The notes beneath the pieces are model-generated. The model was not told where the DNA came from. It saw only the letters and a list, made by a program, of their open reading frames with translations, and did no database searches. From the NCBI GenBank assembly GCA_964498785.1, contig CAZCJL010000002.1, forward strand, positions 1 through 64,000: 64,000 nt of DNA, given 5' to 3'. Within the stretch, counting starts at the first letter, position 1. Every line of letters begins with the position of its first letter. Source of the stretch: Mariaggregatimicrobium sp964498785. GTDB taxonomy: Bacteria > Zhuqueibacterota > Zhuqueibacteria > Thermofontimicrobiales > Thiofontviventaceae. Both the position numbers and the translations under genes were made by a program. This document shows, piece after piece, positions 54,249-62,928 of the stretch.

Positions 54249-55394
54249 TTAGTGAAGCGCTTTCTGGTTTTTATGCTTACCAATCCAGAACAGCGCTTTT
54301 TTTCTAATGTGGCCATTGGGGTGGCTTTTACTTAGTTGATACAGGATACTGATTGCAGACGGATGTTGCATTTGCCCCAGAGCGAAGACAGTGAAGTTTT
54401 GTATGTCAGGATTTTTGTCCTTAAATGCAAGTTGTTTTAAAATGAGTGATGATTTTTGATTATCGATTTGACTTAAGCTAAAAATTGCCTCTTTGCGAGT
54501 GGATTTATCGTCTTCCTTGATTGCAATTGAAGATAATAAATAAAACGCTTGTGGACTATTTGATTGACTTAATGCCAGAATCGCTTTTTTGTTCAGAGTG
54601 GCACACTGAGATTTTACAATAAATTCACTAAGAATGTAATCACTATGCTTTGTACCATAATTCCCAAGACAAAAAATTGCACTCTCTTTTATCGTGTTTT
54701 CATACGTGTTAAATAAAACCTGATTAAGAAAGCTGTAAATTTTTTGCACGGGAGGATGAGATGATAAGCCATCGATTATTTGATTGCCCAGGATAATCTC
54801 CGAGTCTTTCTTAAATAAATATTGCAACCAATCAATACTCTCACTTTGATTTGCTTTTCCCAACCAATAAACTGGCTTGTTGCCGAAATCAAAACGTGCG
54901 TTAAGCGGAAGTGCATAAATTTGCATAAGCTTTGGAAGCCCGGATTCGAGGTAATAGTCCATAAAAATAAGAATTTCACTGCAATCTCCATCGTTAGCCG
55001 AATGGTACTTATTTGAAATATCGGGTTTGTTTTGTAATGTGAAATTATCATAAACATCGTCCCTTCTAAACCCAATTCTATGGATTGCCTCATGCAACAT
55101 TGGGCATTTGGGATTAACGATTTTTTGATTTGGATAATAAAAAAAACAATCCGTTTCATTTTCTCTGCTAATGAAGTAGCTAAGCCAGATTCTTTTAATG
55201 GAGTTATCTTTTATTGATTGCTTAAGTGCAATAGAAATTTTTTTACGAAGGGAAAAATGCGGAGTTTCTAATTTATAAACATCAGAGATGGATTGCGCAT
55301 TTATGTAATTAACGGTGATCAGGATTGAAAACCAGATGAAAATTAGTGGGGTAAAAAAAAGTTTCCCTCTGTGAATACGAGCAATCATTTTCAT
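54249..55394 (-). CDS. Exported HEAT-repeat protein
   Basis: The 381-residue protein has a signal-type hydrophobic segment (about 12-34). The N-terminal half is unassigned and contains several Cys and Asp residues (for example NDGDCSEILIF). The C-terminal half (about 200-375) consists of HEAT-like repeats such as KKAILALSQSNSPQAFYLL and NFTVFALGQMQHPSAISIL, which are helical scaffolds for protein contacts. It sits 71 nt downstream of the anti-sigma-like gene, so the two are likely cotranscribed. A role as partner or output of that regulator is inference. Confidence 0.75.
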   Translation of the reverse strand: MKMIARIHRGKLFFTPLIFIWFSILITVNYINAQSISDVYKLETPHFSLRKKISIALKQSIKDNSIKRIWLSYFISRENETDCFFYYPNQKIVNPKCPMLHEAIHRIGFRRDDVYDNFTLQNKPDISNKYHSANDGDCSEILIFMDYYLESGLPKLMQIYALPLNARFDFGNKPVYWLGKANQSESIDWLQYLFKKDSEIILGNQIIDGLSSHPPVQKIYSFLNQVLFNTYENTIKESAIFCLGNYGTKHSDYILSEFIVKSQCATLNKKAILALSQSNSPQAFYLLSSIAIKEDDKSTRKEAIFSLSQIDNQKSSLILKQLAFKDKNPDIQNFTVFALGQMQHPSAISILYQLSKSHPNGHIRKKALFWIGKHKNQKALH

Positions 55395-55465
55395 AAGAAA
55401 TAAAATCAGAGTATTAGGAGTTCAAATCAATCAGAAAATTTTAAGAGGGATCGCATAAATGTACT

Positions 55466-56047
55466 TTATTTTTGGGTAACGATCATTACTGCCTGTTGAT
55501 CCAAATTTCGAATGTCGAATTTACCGATCTCAATTTTTCCTTTTTCATCACTTTTAAATGTTCTATGATAATCTGGCAATTTGAAAATAATATCAGAATA
55601 GAGCCGTCTGTTTTCAGCAGAAAGATATAATGTAGTCTCGTTGGTTGAATTTGACTTTATAATCCGGATATATATTTCGTCACGATTAAGAATAATTGGT
55701 TCTTCTTTCTCATTTGAAGCCGGATTTAAAAGCACAAGTTCGCTGGTAAAGTGACGCTCTCCGGGCATTTCATCAAGCAATTGCGGCTTTAAAATGAGGC
55801 CGGAAATAGTAACATCATCACCGTTAAGGTGTTTTATGAAGTTGATTACATGGTTTGTAACAGGTTTATGTAACTCATCAAAAAGAATGGTATAAAAAAT
55901 CTTTAATTCGGAGAAAATTTTCCTACATCGAGAACATGAATCAAGATGAACCGAAATTTTTTTCGTTTCATTTTGTTCCGAGTTTTGTTCTAAGATAAAA
56001 CGCTCGATGTCGTTTAAGTCAAGGCATTCTGTATGTTTGCTATCCAT
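55466..56047 (-). CDS. Anti-sigma-like zinc-finger protein
   Basis: This 193-residue protein begins with a zf-HC2/ZAS-type motif: H34, C38 and C41 (HLDSCSRC), with an earlier Cys at 8. This motif is the classic binding unit of anti-sigma factors. No membrane helix follows, so it would be a soluble, cytoplasmic type. The C-terminal part is beta-rich and unassigned. It is 119 nt downstream of the sigma-like gene on the same strand and followed by the HEAT gene. Confidence 0.65.
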   Translation of the reverse strand: MDSKHTECLDLNDIERFILEQNSEQNETKKISVHLDSCSRCRKIFSELKIFYTILFDELHKPVTNHVINFIKHLNGDDVTISGLILKPQLLDEMPGERHFTSELVLLNPASNEKEEPIILNRDEIYIRIIKSNSTNETTLYLSAENRRLYSDIIFKLPDYHRTFKSDEKGKIEIGKFDIRNLDQQAVMIVTQK

Positions 56048-56166
56048 AGTTCAAAAAACTTAAAATGAATATCCCTCACTCAAAAATTGCTTTATTTTTG
56101 TAACATAAGCAAATTTTGAATTGTTTGTATTTCTATATACAGACAACCCTGCTTTTTTACGTAAAA

Positions 56167-57243
56167 TCAGAGTAAATCTTTTAATTTTATTCTAAGTGAT
56201 TTTTTGGTAATTTTGACAAGATATTCAAATATGGAGCGCTCTTCTTCTCGGTATGCTCGTTGAGTTAAATCGGGAATGTAGCGTTTTAGATATTTAAAAT
56301 TCGATTCACATTCTTTAGCATGAGTTAAGTCATAAATAAAATCTTTGATCGCTTTAAAATAAATTTTTGCCTTGTCCTCATCAATTTTGTTTTTCATTAA
56401 ATATTGATTATTAATTTTGCTTTGTACAAATTTTATGATAACTTTATTGACTTCATTGACCTCTTTAACCTGGAAATCTTGAAATGGCGATGATGTGTCA
56501 ACATTCTTGGTGACCTGTTCCCTGAATTGCTGGAAAGTAACATCACGAATAATATTTGCAAGCACATCAATGGGAAGGAAATCCTGATATTCATTTGTTT
56601 TTGACACGATGGAAAGCATTTTTCGCATCATGCCAGACACAGAATCATTCGGAGTGTATTGATCCAGGAATTGCTGGAAAAGTAGTTTGCCGGGTATTTC
56701 AGAAAGATTTCGCCGTAGTTCCTTTCTAAAATTATCATTTTCTTGTTTAATTTCCTGTAAATAAACAAATTCTCGACCCATTTCTTTAAAAGAACAAAAA
56801 TTCCTGGAATTTCTGATGGCCACTCTAATATTACGTATGATTTTTGCGCCTTCGGGATCTCTTTCTCTGAAAATGCGAGAAAGTTCTTGTTTGGTTTTTT
56901 TTACGACAAGACGGCGCAGGCTCATCATTAATGTATTATCAGTGCAATTTTTAGGCGTTGCGATTATAGGCTCAAAATATCGTTTCAACTGAACAAATTC
57001 GTTATTATTATTTCGCATAAAAAGCCCAGCGATGCAGTCCATCGCAACGTCTTCAAGATCATTTAAACCCTCCGCATTTTTGGGACGGATATTTTTCCCA
57101 ATAACTTCCTGATACTTTAAATAACTAGTTGCAATTTTTTGAGAAAGATTAACAAACTCAGTTAGTTCACACGGTGAATAACTACCATTACAAATATTTT
57201 TAATCAATGTGAATACTTTTACGGATTCCATAAGACCGGTCAT
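56167..57243 (-). CDS. Putative divergent sigma-like regulator
   Basis: I do not recognise this 358-residue protein with confidence. It is helical, lacks a signal, and has an acidic block, LNDLEDVAMDCIAGLF, that resembles the conserved core of sigma region 2. A charged, Arg-rich stretch (VVKKTKQELSRIFRERD) follows, and there is a possible C-terminal helix-turn-helix end (LTQRAYREEERSIFEYLV). The zf-HC2 neighbour suggests a sigma/anti-sigma pair, but canonical -10 binding residues are not clear and the length exceeds an ECF factor. The ATG at 57243 has no good ribosome site; an ATG five codons in is an alternative. Confidence 0.5.
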   Translation of the reverse strand: MTGLMESVKVFTLIKNICNGSYSPCELTEFVNLSQKIATSYLKYQEVIGKNIRPKNAEGLNDLEDVAMDCIAGLFMRNNNNEFVQLKRYFEPIIATPKNCTDNTLMMSLRRLVVKKTKQELSRIFRERDPEGAKIIRNIRVAIRNSRNFCSFKEMGREFVYLQEIKQENDNFRKELRRNLSEIPGKLLFQQFLDQYTPNDSVSGMMRKMLSIVSKTNEYQDFLPIDVLANIIRDVTFQQFREQVTKNVDTSSPFQDFQVKEVNEVNKVIIKFVQSKINNQYLMKNKIDEDKAKIYFKAIKDFIYDLTHAKECESNFKYLKRYIPDLTQRAYREEERSIFEYLVKITKKSLRIKLKDLL

Positions 57244-57469
57244 TTTAAGGTTAATAATACACAGAATTCAATATCTTTCTCCGATTGCAAATTATATACC
57301 ATGATAATTAATGAAGTTAAATTAATGTTCAATAAATTAAACAAGTATTATCAATAGTTTATATATTATTAGATAATTGAGCGATTATTCTGTGGTGTGC
57401 ATCTGTGAAACAGTTGTTTCAATGTAACACATCATTTTTGTATCGATTAGAGTCAATAGCAGGGAGGAA
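57244..57469. other. AT-rich gap upstream of the sigma-like gene
   Basis: The 226-bp gap between the sigma-like gene and the response-regulator terminator shows no gene and no convincing promoter for the minus-strand gene. Confidence 0.35.
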
Positions 57470-57504
57470 TAAAAAAAGCTGATAAAAACAAATTTTATCA
57501 GCTT
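57470..57504 (-). terminator. Terminator of the sigma-54 activator gene
   Basis: On the minus strand, a 12-bp stem (57476-57487 with 57493-57504) closes a 5-nt loop and runs into a T-run towards 57471. It lies about 30 nt after the stop of the response regulator. Confidence 0.8.
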
Positions 57505-57534
57505 ATTGCAGATTATGTATGTAAAATGATGAAA

Positions 57535-58914
57535 TCATTTTACCATGGGAAGTCCATATTTTTTGGCTTTGCGGTAGATGGTTGCTCGGCCAATACCAAG
57601 TTTTTTGGCTGTCTGTGAAATATTGCCCTCACACTCGAGCAAAGCCTGCTTAAGTGCCTCTTCTTCCAGCTTTTCGATCCAACTGGAAAGTGTATTATCC
57701 GATTCGTAAAGCTTTTTTTCTCCGAGAGATTTAACAGCAGGTGGAAGGTCTTTGGGTGTTATTTCGCCATTCGTTGCCAATACAATGGCTCTTTCGATAG
57801 CATTTTCTAATTCTCGAACGTTGCCGGGCCAATGATAAGCCATTAAAAGTTCAAGCGCATCCGGTGAAATGCCGGTTACATTTTTGTTTTCCTCTTTCGA
57901 ATATTTGTCCAGAAAAAATGCCGATAAAAGTGGTATATCTTCTTTGCGTTCTCTTAAGGGTGGTAATTTAATCGGAAAAACGGAAATTCGATAATAAAGG
58001 TCCTCCCGGAATTCGCCATTTTTCATTGCCTCTTCTAAATTTCGGTTTGTGGCGGAAATTAATCGGACGTCAACTTTTATGAGTTCGTTGCCACCAACTC
58101 GCTCAAATTCACGTTCCTGGATAACTCGTAATACCTTTGCTTGAGTTACCGGACTCATTAATCCCACTTCATCAAGAAAGACCGTTCCATTGTTCGCTTG
58201 CTCAAATTTACCCATACGACGACCTGTTGCTCCGGTGAAAGCGCCTTTTTCATGCCCAAAAAGTTCACTTTCGAGGAGTGATTCCGGCAGCGCAGAGCAA
58301 TTTACTGCAACGAAAGGTTTATTCGCTCGTTTGCTATGATAATGAATAGCTCGCGCAATTACCTCTTTGCCAGTGCCACTTTCGCCCTGTACTAAAACAG
58401 TCACATTGCTATCGGTCACTTTTTCAACCGATTTGAACACTTCTTGCATTACACCGCTTTGGCCAATAATATTTTTGAATACATATTTTTGTTTGAGTTC
58501 AATTCTTAGTTCATCGATTTCTTTCTGAAGAGAGCTGTTCATTAGGGCATTTTGAACAGTGACTGGTATTCTGTCCTTGCTGAAGGGCTTTTCAACAAAA
58601 TCATAAGCGCCAAGCTTCATGGATTGGACAGCTTTTTCGATTGTCCCGACTGCTGACATCATCACAACTGGAATTCGGGGATCCTCTTCCTTTATTCGCT
58701 TTAGCGTTTCAATCCCATCGATCCCGGGCATCTGAATGTCAAGCATAATGAGATCAGGAATATACTCTCGCAATTGCTTGAGGCATGCTTCACCGTTCGC
58801 AGTTTCTTTAATTTCATAAGACTTGAATTTTGATAAATTCGCTTTGATTAGCTTTCGAATGTTTGGATCATCATCAACTACAAGTATACTATAAACCCGT
58901 CCTGTGGTACTCAC
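57535..58914 (-). CDS. Sigma-54-dependent response regulator (NtrC family)
   Basis: The 459-residue protein has a receiver domain (about 1-125) with phospho-acceptor D59 in LIMLDIQMPG. A AAA+ ATPase follows (about 145-390) with Walker A GESGTGKE and the sigma-54 contact loop GAFTGA. A C-terminal Fis-type helix-turn-helix ends the protein (QTAKKLGIGRATIYRKAKKY). It should activate sigma-54 promoters when phosphorylated. No sensor kinase lies beside it, so it is an orphan here. A consensus-like promoter lies at 58957-58985, and a terminator follows. Confidence 0.93.
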   Translation of the reverse strand: MSTTGRVYSILVVDDDPNIRKLIKANLSKFKSYEIKETANGEACLKQLREYIPDLIMLDIQMPGIDGIETLKRIKEEDPRIPVVMMSAVGTIEKAVQSMKLGAYDFVEKPFSKDRIPVTVQNALMNSSLQKEIDELRIELKQKYVFKNIIGQSGVMQEVFKSVEKVTDSNVTVLVQGESGTGKEVIARAIHYHSKRANKPFVAVNCSALPESLLESELFGHEKGAFTGATGRRMGKFEQANNGTVFLDEVGLMSPVTQAKVLRVIQEREFERVGGNELIKVDVRLISATNRNLEEAMKNGEFREDLYYRISVFPIKLPPLRERKEDIPLLSAFFLDKYSKEENKNVTGISPDALELLMAYHWPGNVRELENAIERAIVLATNGEITPKDLPPAVKSLGEKKLYESDNTLSSWIEKLEEEALKQALLECEGNISQTAKKLGIGRATIYRKAKKYGLPMVK

Positions 58915-58956
58915 TTTTAACTCCCCACGTTTTTCAAATTACAATCAATTTTTATA

Positions 58957-58985
58957 ATTATAGTAATTTTTTTTTACTTTATCAA
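58957..58985 (-). promoter_or_regulatory. Promoter of the sigma-54 activator
   Basis: On the minus strand, TTGATA (58985-58980) is followed by a 17-nt spacer and TATAAT (58962-58957). This is a near-perfect sigma-70-type promoter about 35 nt upstream of the start codon. Confidence 0.75.
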
Positions 58986-59021
58986 GCACTTTTTGTAAGT
59001 CTTTAAAAAATATGTTTCAGT

Positions 59022-60068
59022 TTATGACATATTTAAAAGTTTTAGCAGAGCAGGTTCATTTTTTAGTATTTTTAATTTAATTTTCAAATAGGAAATAGAA
59101 CAATCGATTCCTTGAATATTACTGAGCCTGACCGCGTCTTTTTCTGTTGTAATTATCCATTGAGCCTTGCTATTTACAGCTCTTTTTTGGATTTGTTGCA
59201 AATCTGTTCGAGAGTAATTATGATGGTCTGAAAATGTGTTTTCCGATGCAATATCTGCTCCCAGTTTCATTATTGTATTACGAAAGGCATCAGGATTTCC
59301 GATTCCAGAAAATATCGCGACTTTTTTGTTTTTTATTAACTCTACAGAATATTCCGAAGTACCATTCAATTCATTTAAACTGACCGCCTGATGGATGGTT
59401 TCAAATATCGGAACATTTGTATGTTTTTTTATGATATTTCTTGTTGAAGCAATTTGATCTACCTGATCGACGCGGGTTAATAGTATTATATCACTTCTTT
59501 TAAGGCCGGCAAGAGATTCCCGCAATGTACCGGCAGGTAGCAGAATATCATTTTCCAGCCCTGCAGAGCAGTCAATCAGTAAAATATCCAAATCTCTGTT
59601 TATTCTGCGGTGCTGAAAACCATCATCTAAAATAATGATATCAGGATTGAAGGTGTCCCGAATAAACATTCCGCCTTTGAATCGATCACTTTCCACTACA
59701 ACAGGAACACCCGCCAAATTTCGAGCCAGTAATTGAGGCTCATCGCCACTCTCATCATAATCCACCATAATTTGGTGTCCGTTAGAAACAATAACGGTGC
59801 CTTTACTTTTACGACGATAACCACGGCTTAAAATAGAAACCTGTTTCTCATTTTCAATGAATAGATTTGCCAAATACTCTACTGCCGGTGTTTTACCGGT
59901 ACCACCGGTGGTAATGTTACCCACGCTTATGCACCTGATTCCGGATATTTGTTTTATGTTGAAAATGCGCCAATCGTAAAATTTATTTCGGATATAAATG
60001 ATAACGCCGTAGATAAGTGAAAACGGTAGTAATAAAATTTTTACAACGTTATTTTTTAAAATAGTCAT
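59022..60068 (-). CDS. lpxK: Tetraacyldisaccharide 4'-kinase
   Basis: The 348-residue membrane-linked kinase phosphorylates lipid IVA precursor at the 4' position. Walker A is GNITTGGTGKTP, and the family motifs SRGYRR, SGDEPQLLAR and DDGFQHRR are present. An N-terminal hydrophobic helix (about residues 9-22) anchors it. The start at 60068 gives the usual N terminus; an ATG five codons earlier is also possible. It overlaps the acyltransferase gene and belongs to the lipid A block. Confidence 0.93.
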   Translation of the reverse strand: MTILKNNVVKILLLPFSLIYGVIIYIRNKFYDWRIFNIKQISGIRCISVGNITTGGTGKTPAVEYLANLFIENEKQVSILSRGYRRKSKGTVIVSNGHQIMVDYDESGDEPQLLARNLAGVPVVVESDRFKGGMFIRDTFNPDIIILDDGFQHRRINRDLDILLIDCSAGLENDILLPAGTLRESLAGLKRSDIILLTRVDQVDQIASTRNIIKKHTNVPIFETIHQAVSLNELNGTSEYSVELIKNKKVAIFSGIGNPDAFRNTIMKLGADIASENTFSDHHNYSRTDLQQIQKRAVNSKAQWIITTEKDAVRLSNIQGIDCSISYLKIKLKILKNEPALLKLLNMS

Positions 60069-60714
60069 CCGCTTGACGCTCATTTTCTATCATACGTTGG
60101 GTTAATTTTTCTTTAAATTTTTCAAATTCTTCCGGAGCCATATTTTGTGGCGCCTTTAAAGGTTTTCCATAGATTGCCACTGCTTTTGAAAATGGTGCAA
60201 TCAGATTAAAACGATCCCAACTTTTAAACTCAATTTTTCGTTTGCATGAAAAAGTCAGAGGCAATAAATATGCATTTGCCTGTTGCGATAAATAAATTGC
60301 TCCTGATTTTACTTTATGGCGGGGCCCTGTGGGCCCATCAGGCATAAGTGCGCATTCATGACCATTTTTTAACGCCTGCAACATCGCTCGAAAAGCATGT
60401 TTTCCACCGCGCGTACTTGAGCCGCGTACAGTTGTATATCCCAGTCGGTGCACAGCCTGAGCGATCATTTCTCCGTCAGAATGCAGACTTACCATTGCCG
60501 TAATCCCTTCATCCCGATGGATGTATATAGGGAGCATTATCCGGCCATGCCAGATTAAATACAATATACGCTTGTTCTTTTTTCGTAATTGGTTCAAATA
60601 ACGCTGATTGATAATTTTTATTGAACATAATTTCCCTAAAAGGAGAATCAAAAGCCAGCTAAATTTACTGACTAAAATGAATGCAATTGTTCGTTTTAGC
60701 TTTTTTTTATTCAT
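60049..60714 (-). CDS. DUF374 lysophospholipid-acyltransferase-like protein
   Basis: The 221-residue protein has the DUF374 pattern: hydrophobic N terminus, IWHGRIMLPIY, and PDGPTGPRHKVKSGA, which resembles the acyltransferase active-site region. It probably adds an acyl chain to lipid A or a phospholipid; DUF374 members often sit beside lpx genes. It overlaps lpxK by 20 nt and follows lpxB by 19 nt, so all three are likely cotranscribed. The exact acceptor is unknown. Confidence 0.85.
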   Translation of the reverse strand: MNKKKLKRTIAFILVSKFSWLLILLLGKLCSIKIINQRYLNQLRKKNKRILYLIWHGRIMLPIYIHRDEGITAMVSLHSDGEMIAQAVHRLGYTTVRGSSTRGGKHAFRAMLQALKNGHECALMPDGPTGPRHKVKSGAIYLSQQANAYLLPLTFSCKRKIEFKSWDRFNLIAPFSKAVAIYGKPLKAPQNMAPEEFEKFKEKLTQRMIENERQADDYFKK

Positions 60715-60733
60715 GAATCTCTAAGCTTCCTGG

Positions 60734-61861
60734 TCACATTATTTCCAATACAAGTTCAGCAGTTTTTTTTGAAGCGCCTGTTTCACCAAGTTTGCTTCGG
60801 ATCTGTTTTAAGTCTGTTATTATTTCTTGCCGTACTTCGGAATTGTAGAGAAGTGTCTCCGAAGCCGGAATTAATTCGTTGCTGTTGAAATGATTTTGAA
60901 TAAATTCCGGTACAATTGTTTTTTCAGCAATCACATTAACAAGTCCAATATTTTTTATTTTCACCAGACGTTTTCCAATTTGAAATGACACCGCATCGAC
61001 TTTATAAACAATAATTAATGGCGTTTCAAAAAGAGCTGATTCTAATGTCGCAGTTCCGGACGCAACGATTAGAAGATCAGAATAATTCATGATTTCGTAG
61101 GTTTGGTCTTCGAGTATTTTTACGTTGCAATTAGCGCTTAGTATTTCTTCATAAAGCTCTCTCTTCACCGAAGACGCTCGACTTACAATGATTTGAATAT
61201 CGTTATGTCTTGAAATCAATGCATCCACGGTTTTGGCCATTTCCGGGAGCAGGCGTTTTACCTCGAGTTGTCGGCTTCCGGGTAACAGGCCAATGAGTTT
61301 CTTCTGATTGTCCAAATTATTAATGTTCATGAAATCGGATCGATTTAATCTGGTCTCCAGCACCTCTAATAACGGATGCCCGACAAATCTGGCGTCTATC
61401 CCGGCTGCACGGAACATTTTTTCTTCAAATGGAATAATGACAGCCATTCGGTCGACTAATTTGACCATTTTTTGAATCCGGTTTGCACCCCATGCCCAAA
61501 CCTGGGGCGCGATATAATAAAATACTTTGATGCCCAATTTCTGTGCTGCGTTGGCCAGTTTTAAATTAAGCCCCGGGTAATCAATTAAAATTAATACATT
61601 TGGTTTCCTCGATTTAAGGGTTGCCACCAAATTTTTATACACTTTTTTGAAGAATCGAAATCTTTTAATCACATCGACAATACCGAGAACGCTCATCTCA
61701 TTTATATGGTATAACAGGTGAGCGCCCTGTTGTTTCATCTTATCTCCGCCTACGCCAAAAATTTCAAGCGCTGGTTCTTCTTTCAAAAGCTCCCTGACGA
61801 GGCCTGATCCATGAAGATCTCCTGACGCCTCGCCAGCGACAATCATTATATTCTTGTTCAT
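60734..61861 (-). CDS. lpxB: Lipid-A-disaccharide synthase
   Basis: The 375-residue enzyme joins UDP-2,3-diacylglucosamine and lipid X to make the tetraacyl disaccharide of lipid A. The family blocks AGEASGDLHG near the start, YYIAPQVWAWG, LLPGSRQLEV and SGTATLESAL are intact. The length is normal. Only 4 nt separate it from the oxidoreductase upstream. Together with lpxK it shows that the organism makes lipid A. Confidence 0.95.
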   Translation of the reverse strand: MNKNIMIVAGEASGDLHGSGLVRELLKEEPALEIFGVGGDKMKQQGAHLLYHINEMSVLGIVDVIKRFRFFKKVYKNLVATLKSRKPNVLILIDYPGLNLKLANAAQKLGIKVFYYIAPQVWAWGANRIQKMVKLVDRMAVIIPFEEKMFRAAGIDARFVGHPLLEVLETRLNRSDFMNINNLDNQKKLIGLLPGSRQLEVKRLLPEMAKTVDALISRHNDIQIIVSRASSVKRELYEEILSANCNVKILEDQTYEIMNYSDLLIVASGTATLESALFETPLIIVYKVDAVSFQIGKRLVKIKNIGLVNVIAEKTIVPEFIQNHFNSNELIPASETLLYNSEVRQEIITDLKQIRSKLGETGASKKTAELVLEIM

Positions 61862-61865
61862 TTTA

Positions 61866-62879
61866 TTATGTTATTCCCAACAATTGCAGTTGTTTTTTTA
61901 TCTTATGGGTTATTTCAATCGCGACCATTAATGCTTCACGGCCTTCTTCACCACTAACTGCGGGGCGAGAGTTCGTTTTAATGGATTCAATAAATGATGT
62001 TAGTTCCATTTTTAGCGCGTTTCCCTCTTCAACAGGTGGCTTTTCGTAAATTATTTTTTTGCCCTGCTGATTATCGCCAAATTCTATCGGAATGCCAAAT
62101 TGGGCGCCGTCTTCAGAATCAGCGTCTACTAATCGATAAATTTCAGAAAATTTTTGTAGAAAATCTATACTAATGTATGCATTTTTTTGAAACAATCGCA
62201 TTTTACGCATTTGCTTTTGCGAAATACGGCTGGCAGTAACATTGGCAACAGCACCGTTCTTAAATTGAATGCGAGCGTTCGCGATATCAACTTCATTTGT
62301 AATGACAGCTACACCACTGGCGTCGATTTTTGCTACCGGGCTTTTTACAAGGCTCAATATAATATCGATATCATGAATCATCAAATCCAACACTACCGCA
62401 ACATCAGTTCCGCGAGGATTAAATGACGCCAGGCGATGACTCTCGATAAACATCGGATTTAAATCAATCCTGTTCAAAGCGACTATCGCCGGATTGAACC
62501 GTTCAATGTGCCCGATTTGGATAATAGAATTTTGCTCTGCCGCAATTTTGATTAAATCATCAGCCTCTTTACTTGTACTGGTGATTGGTTTTTCAATAAG
62601 ACAGTGAACACCCTTTTTTAAGACTTTTGTAGCGACTTCATGATGAAGTGTGGTCGGAACGACAATACTAACGCCCTGAGCCTGCGAGATTAATTCGTCG
62701 AGATTATGAAATGCTGTCGTATTAAACTCAGCAGCGATTTCCTGACTCCGCTGTATGTCGGTATCGTAAACTCCTACCAGATCAGCTTCTGCTATTTGAT
62801 TATAAAGTGATGTGTGGAGCCTTCCGAGGTGTCCCACTCCGATGACACCTATTTTTAATTTTTCCAAATTTCCCTCCAT
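61866..62879 (-). CDS. Gfo/Idh/MocA-family dehydrogenase, probably in lipid A sugar synthesis
   Basis: The 337-residue protein has an N-terminal NAD-binding motif, GVIGVGHLGRL, and the family EKPIT motif (about residue 97). Gfo/Idh genes next to lpxB are often UDP-GlcNAc 3-dehydrogenases (GnnA-like), which with GnnB give GlcN3N-type lipid A; here that is inference from context. The start is uncertain: the ATG at 62879 has no ribosome site, while a TTG at 62867 has GGAGG 5 nt upstream and fits the family N terminus. TTG starts are used elsewhere in this window. Confidence 0.85.
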   Translation of the reverse strand: MEGNLEKLKIGVIGVGHLGRLHTSLYNQIAEADLVGVYDTDIQRSQEIAAEFNTTAFHNLDELISQAQGVSIVVPTTLHHEVATKVLKKGVHCLIEKPITSTSKEADDLIKIAAEQNSIIQIGHIERFNPAIVALNRIDLNPMFIESHRLASFNPRGTDVAVVLDLMIHDIDIILSLVKSPVAKIDASGVAVITNEVDIANARIQFKNGAVANVTASRISQKQMRKMRLFQKNAYISIDFLQKFSEIYRLVDADSEDGAQFGIPIEFGDNQQGKKIIYEKPPVEEGNALKMELTSFIESIKTNSRPAVSGEEGREALMVAIEITHKIKKQLQLLGIT

Positions 62880-62928
62880 AATTTATCAAATACGAACAAA
62901 GTTAATCAAAAAAAATAAAATAGTCAAT

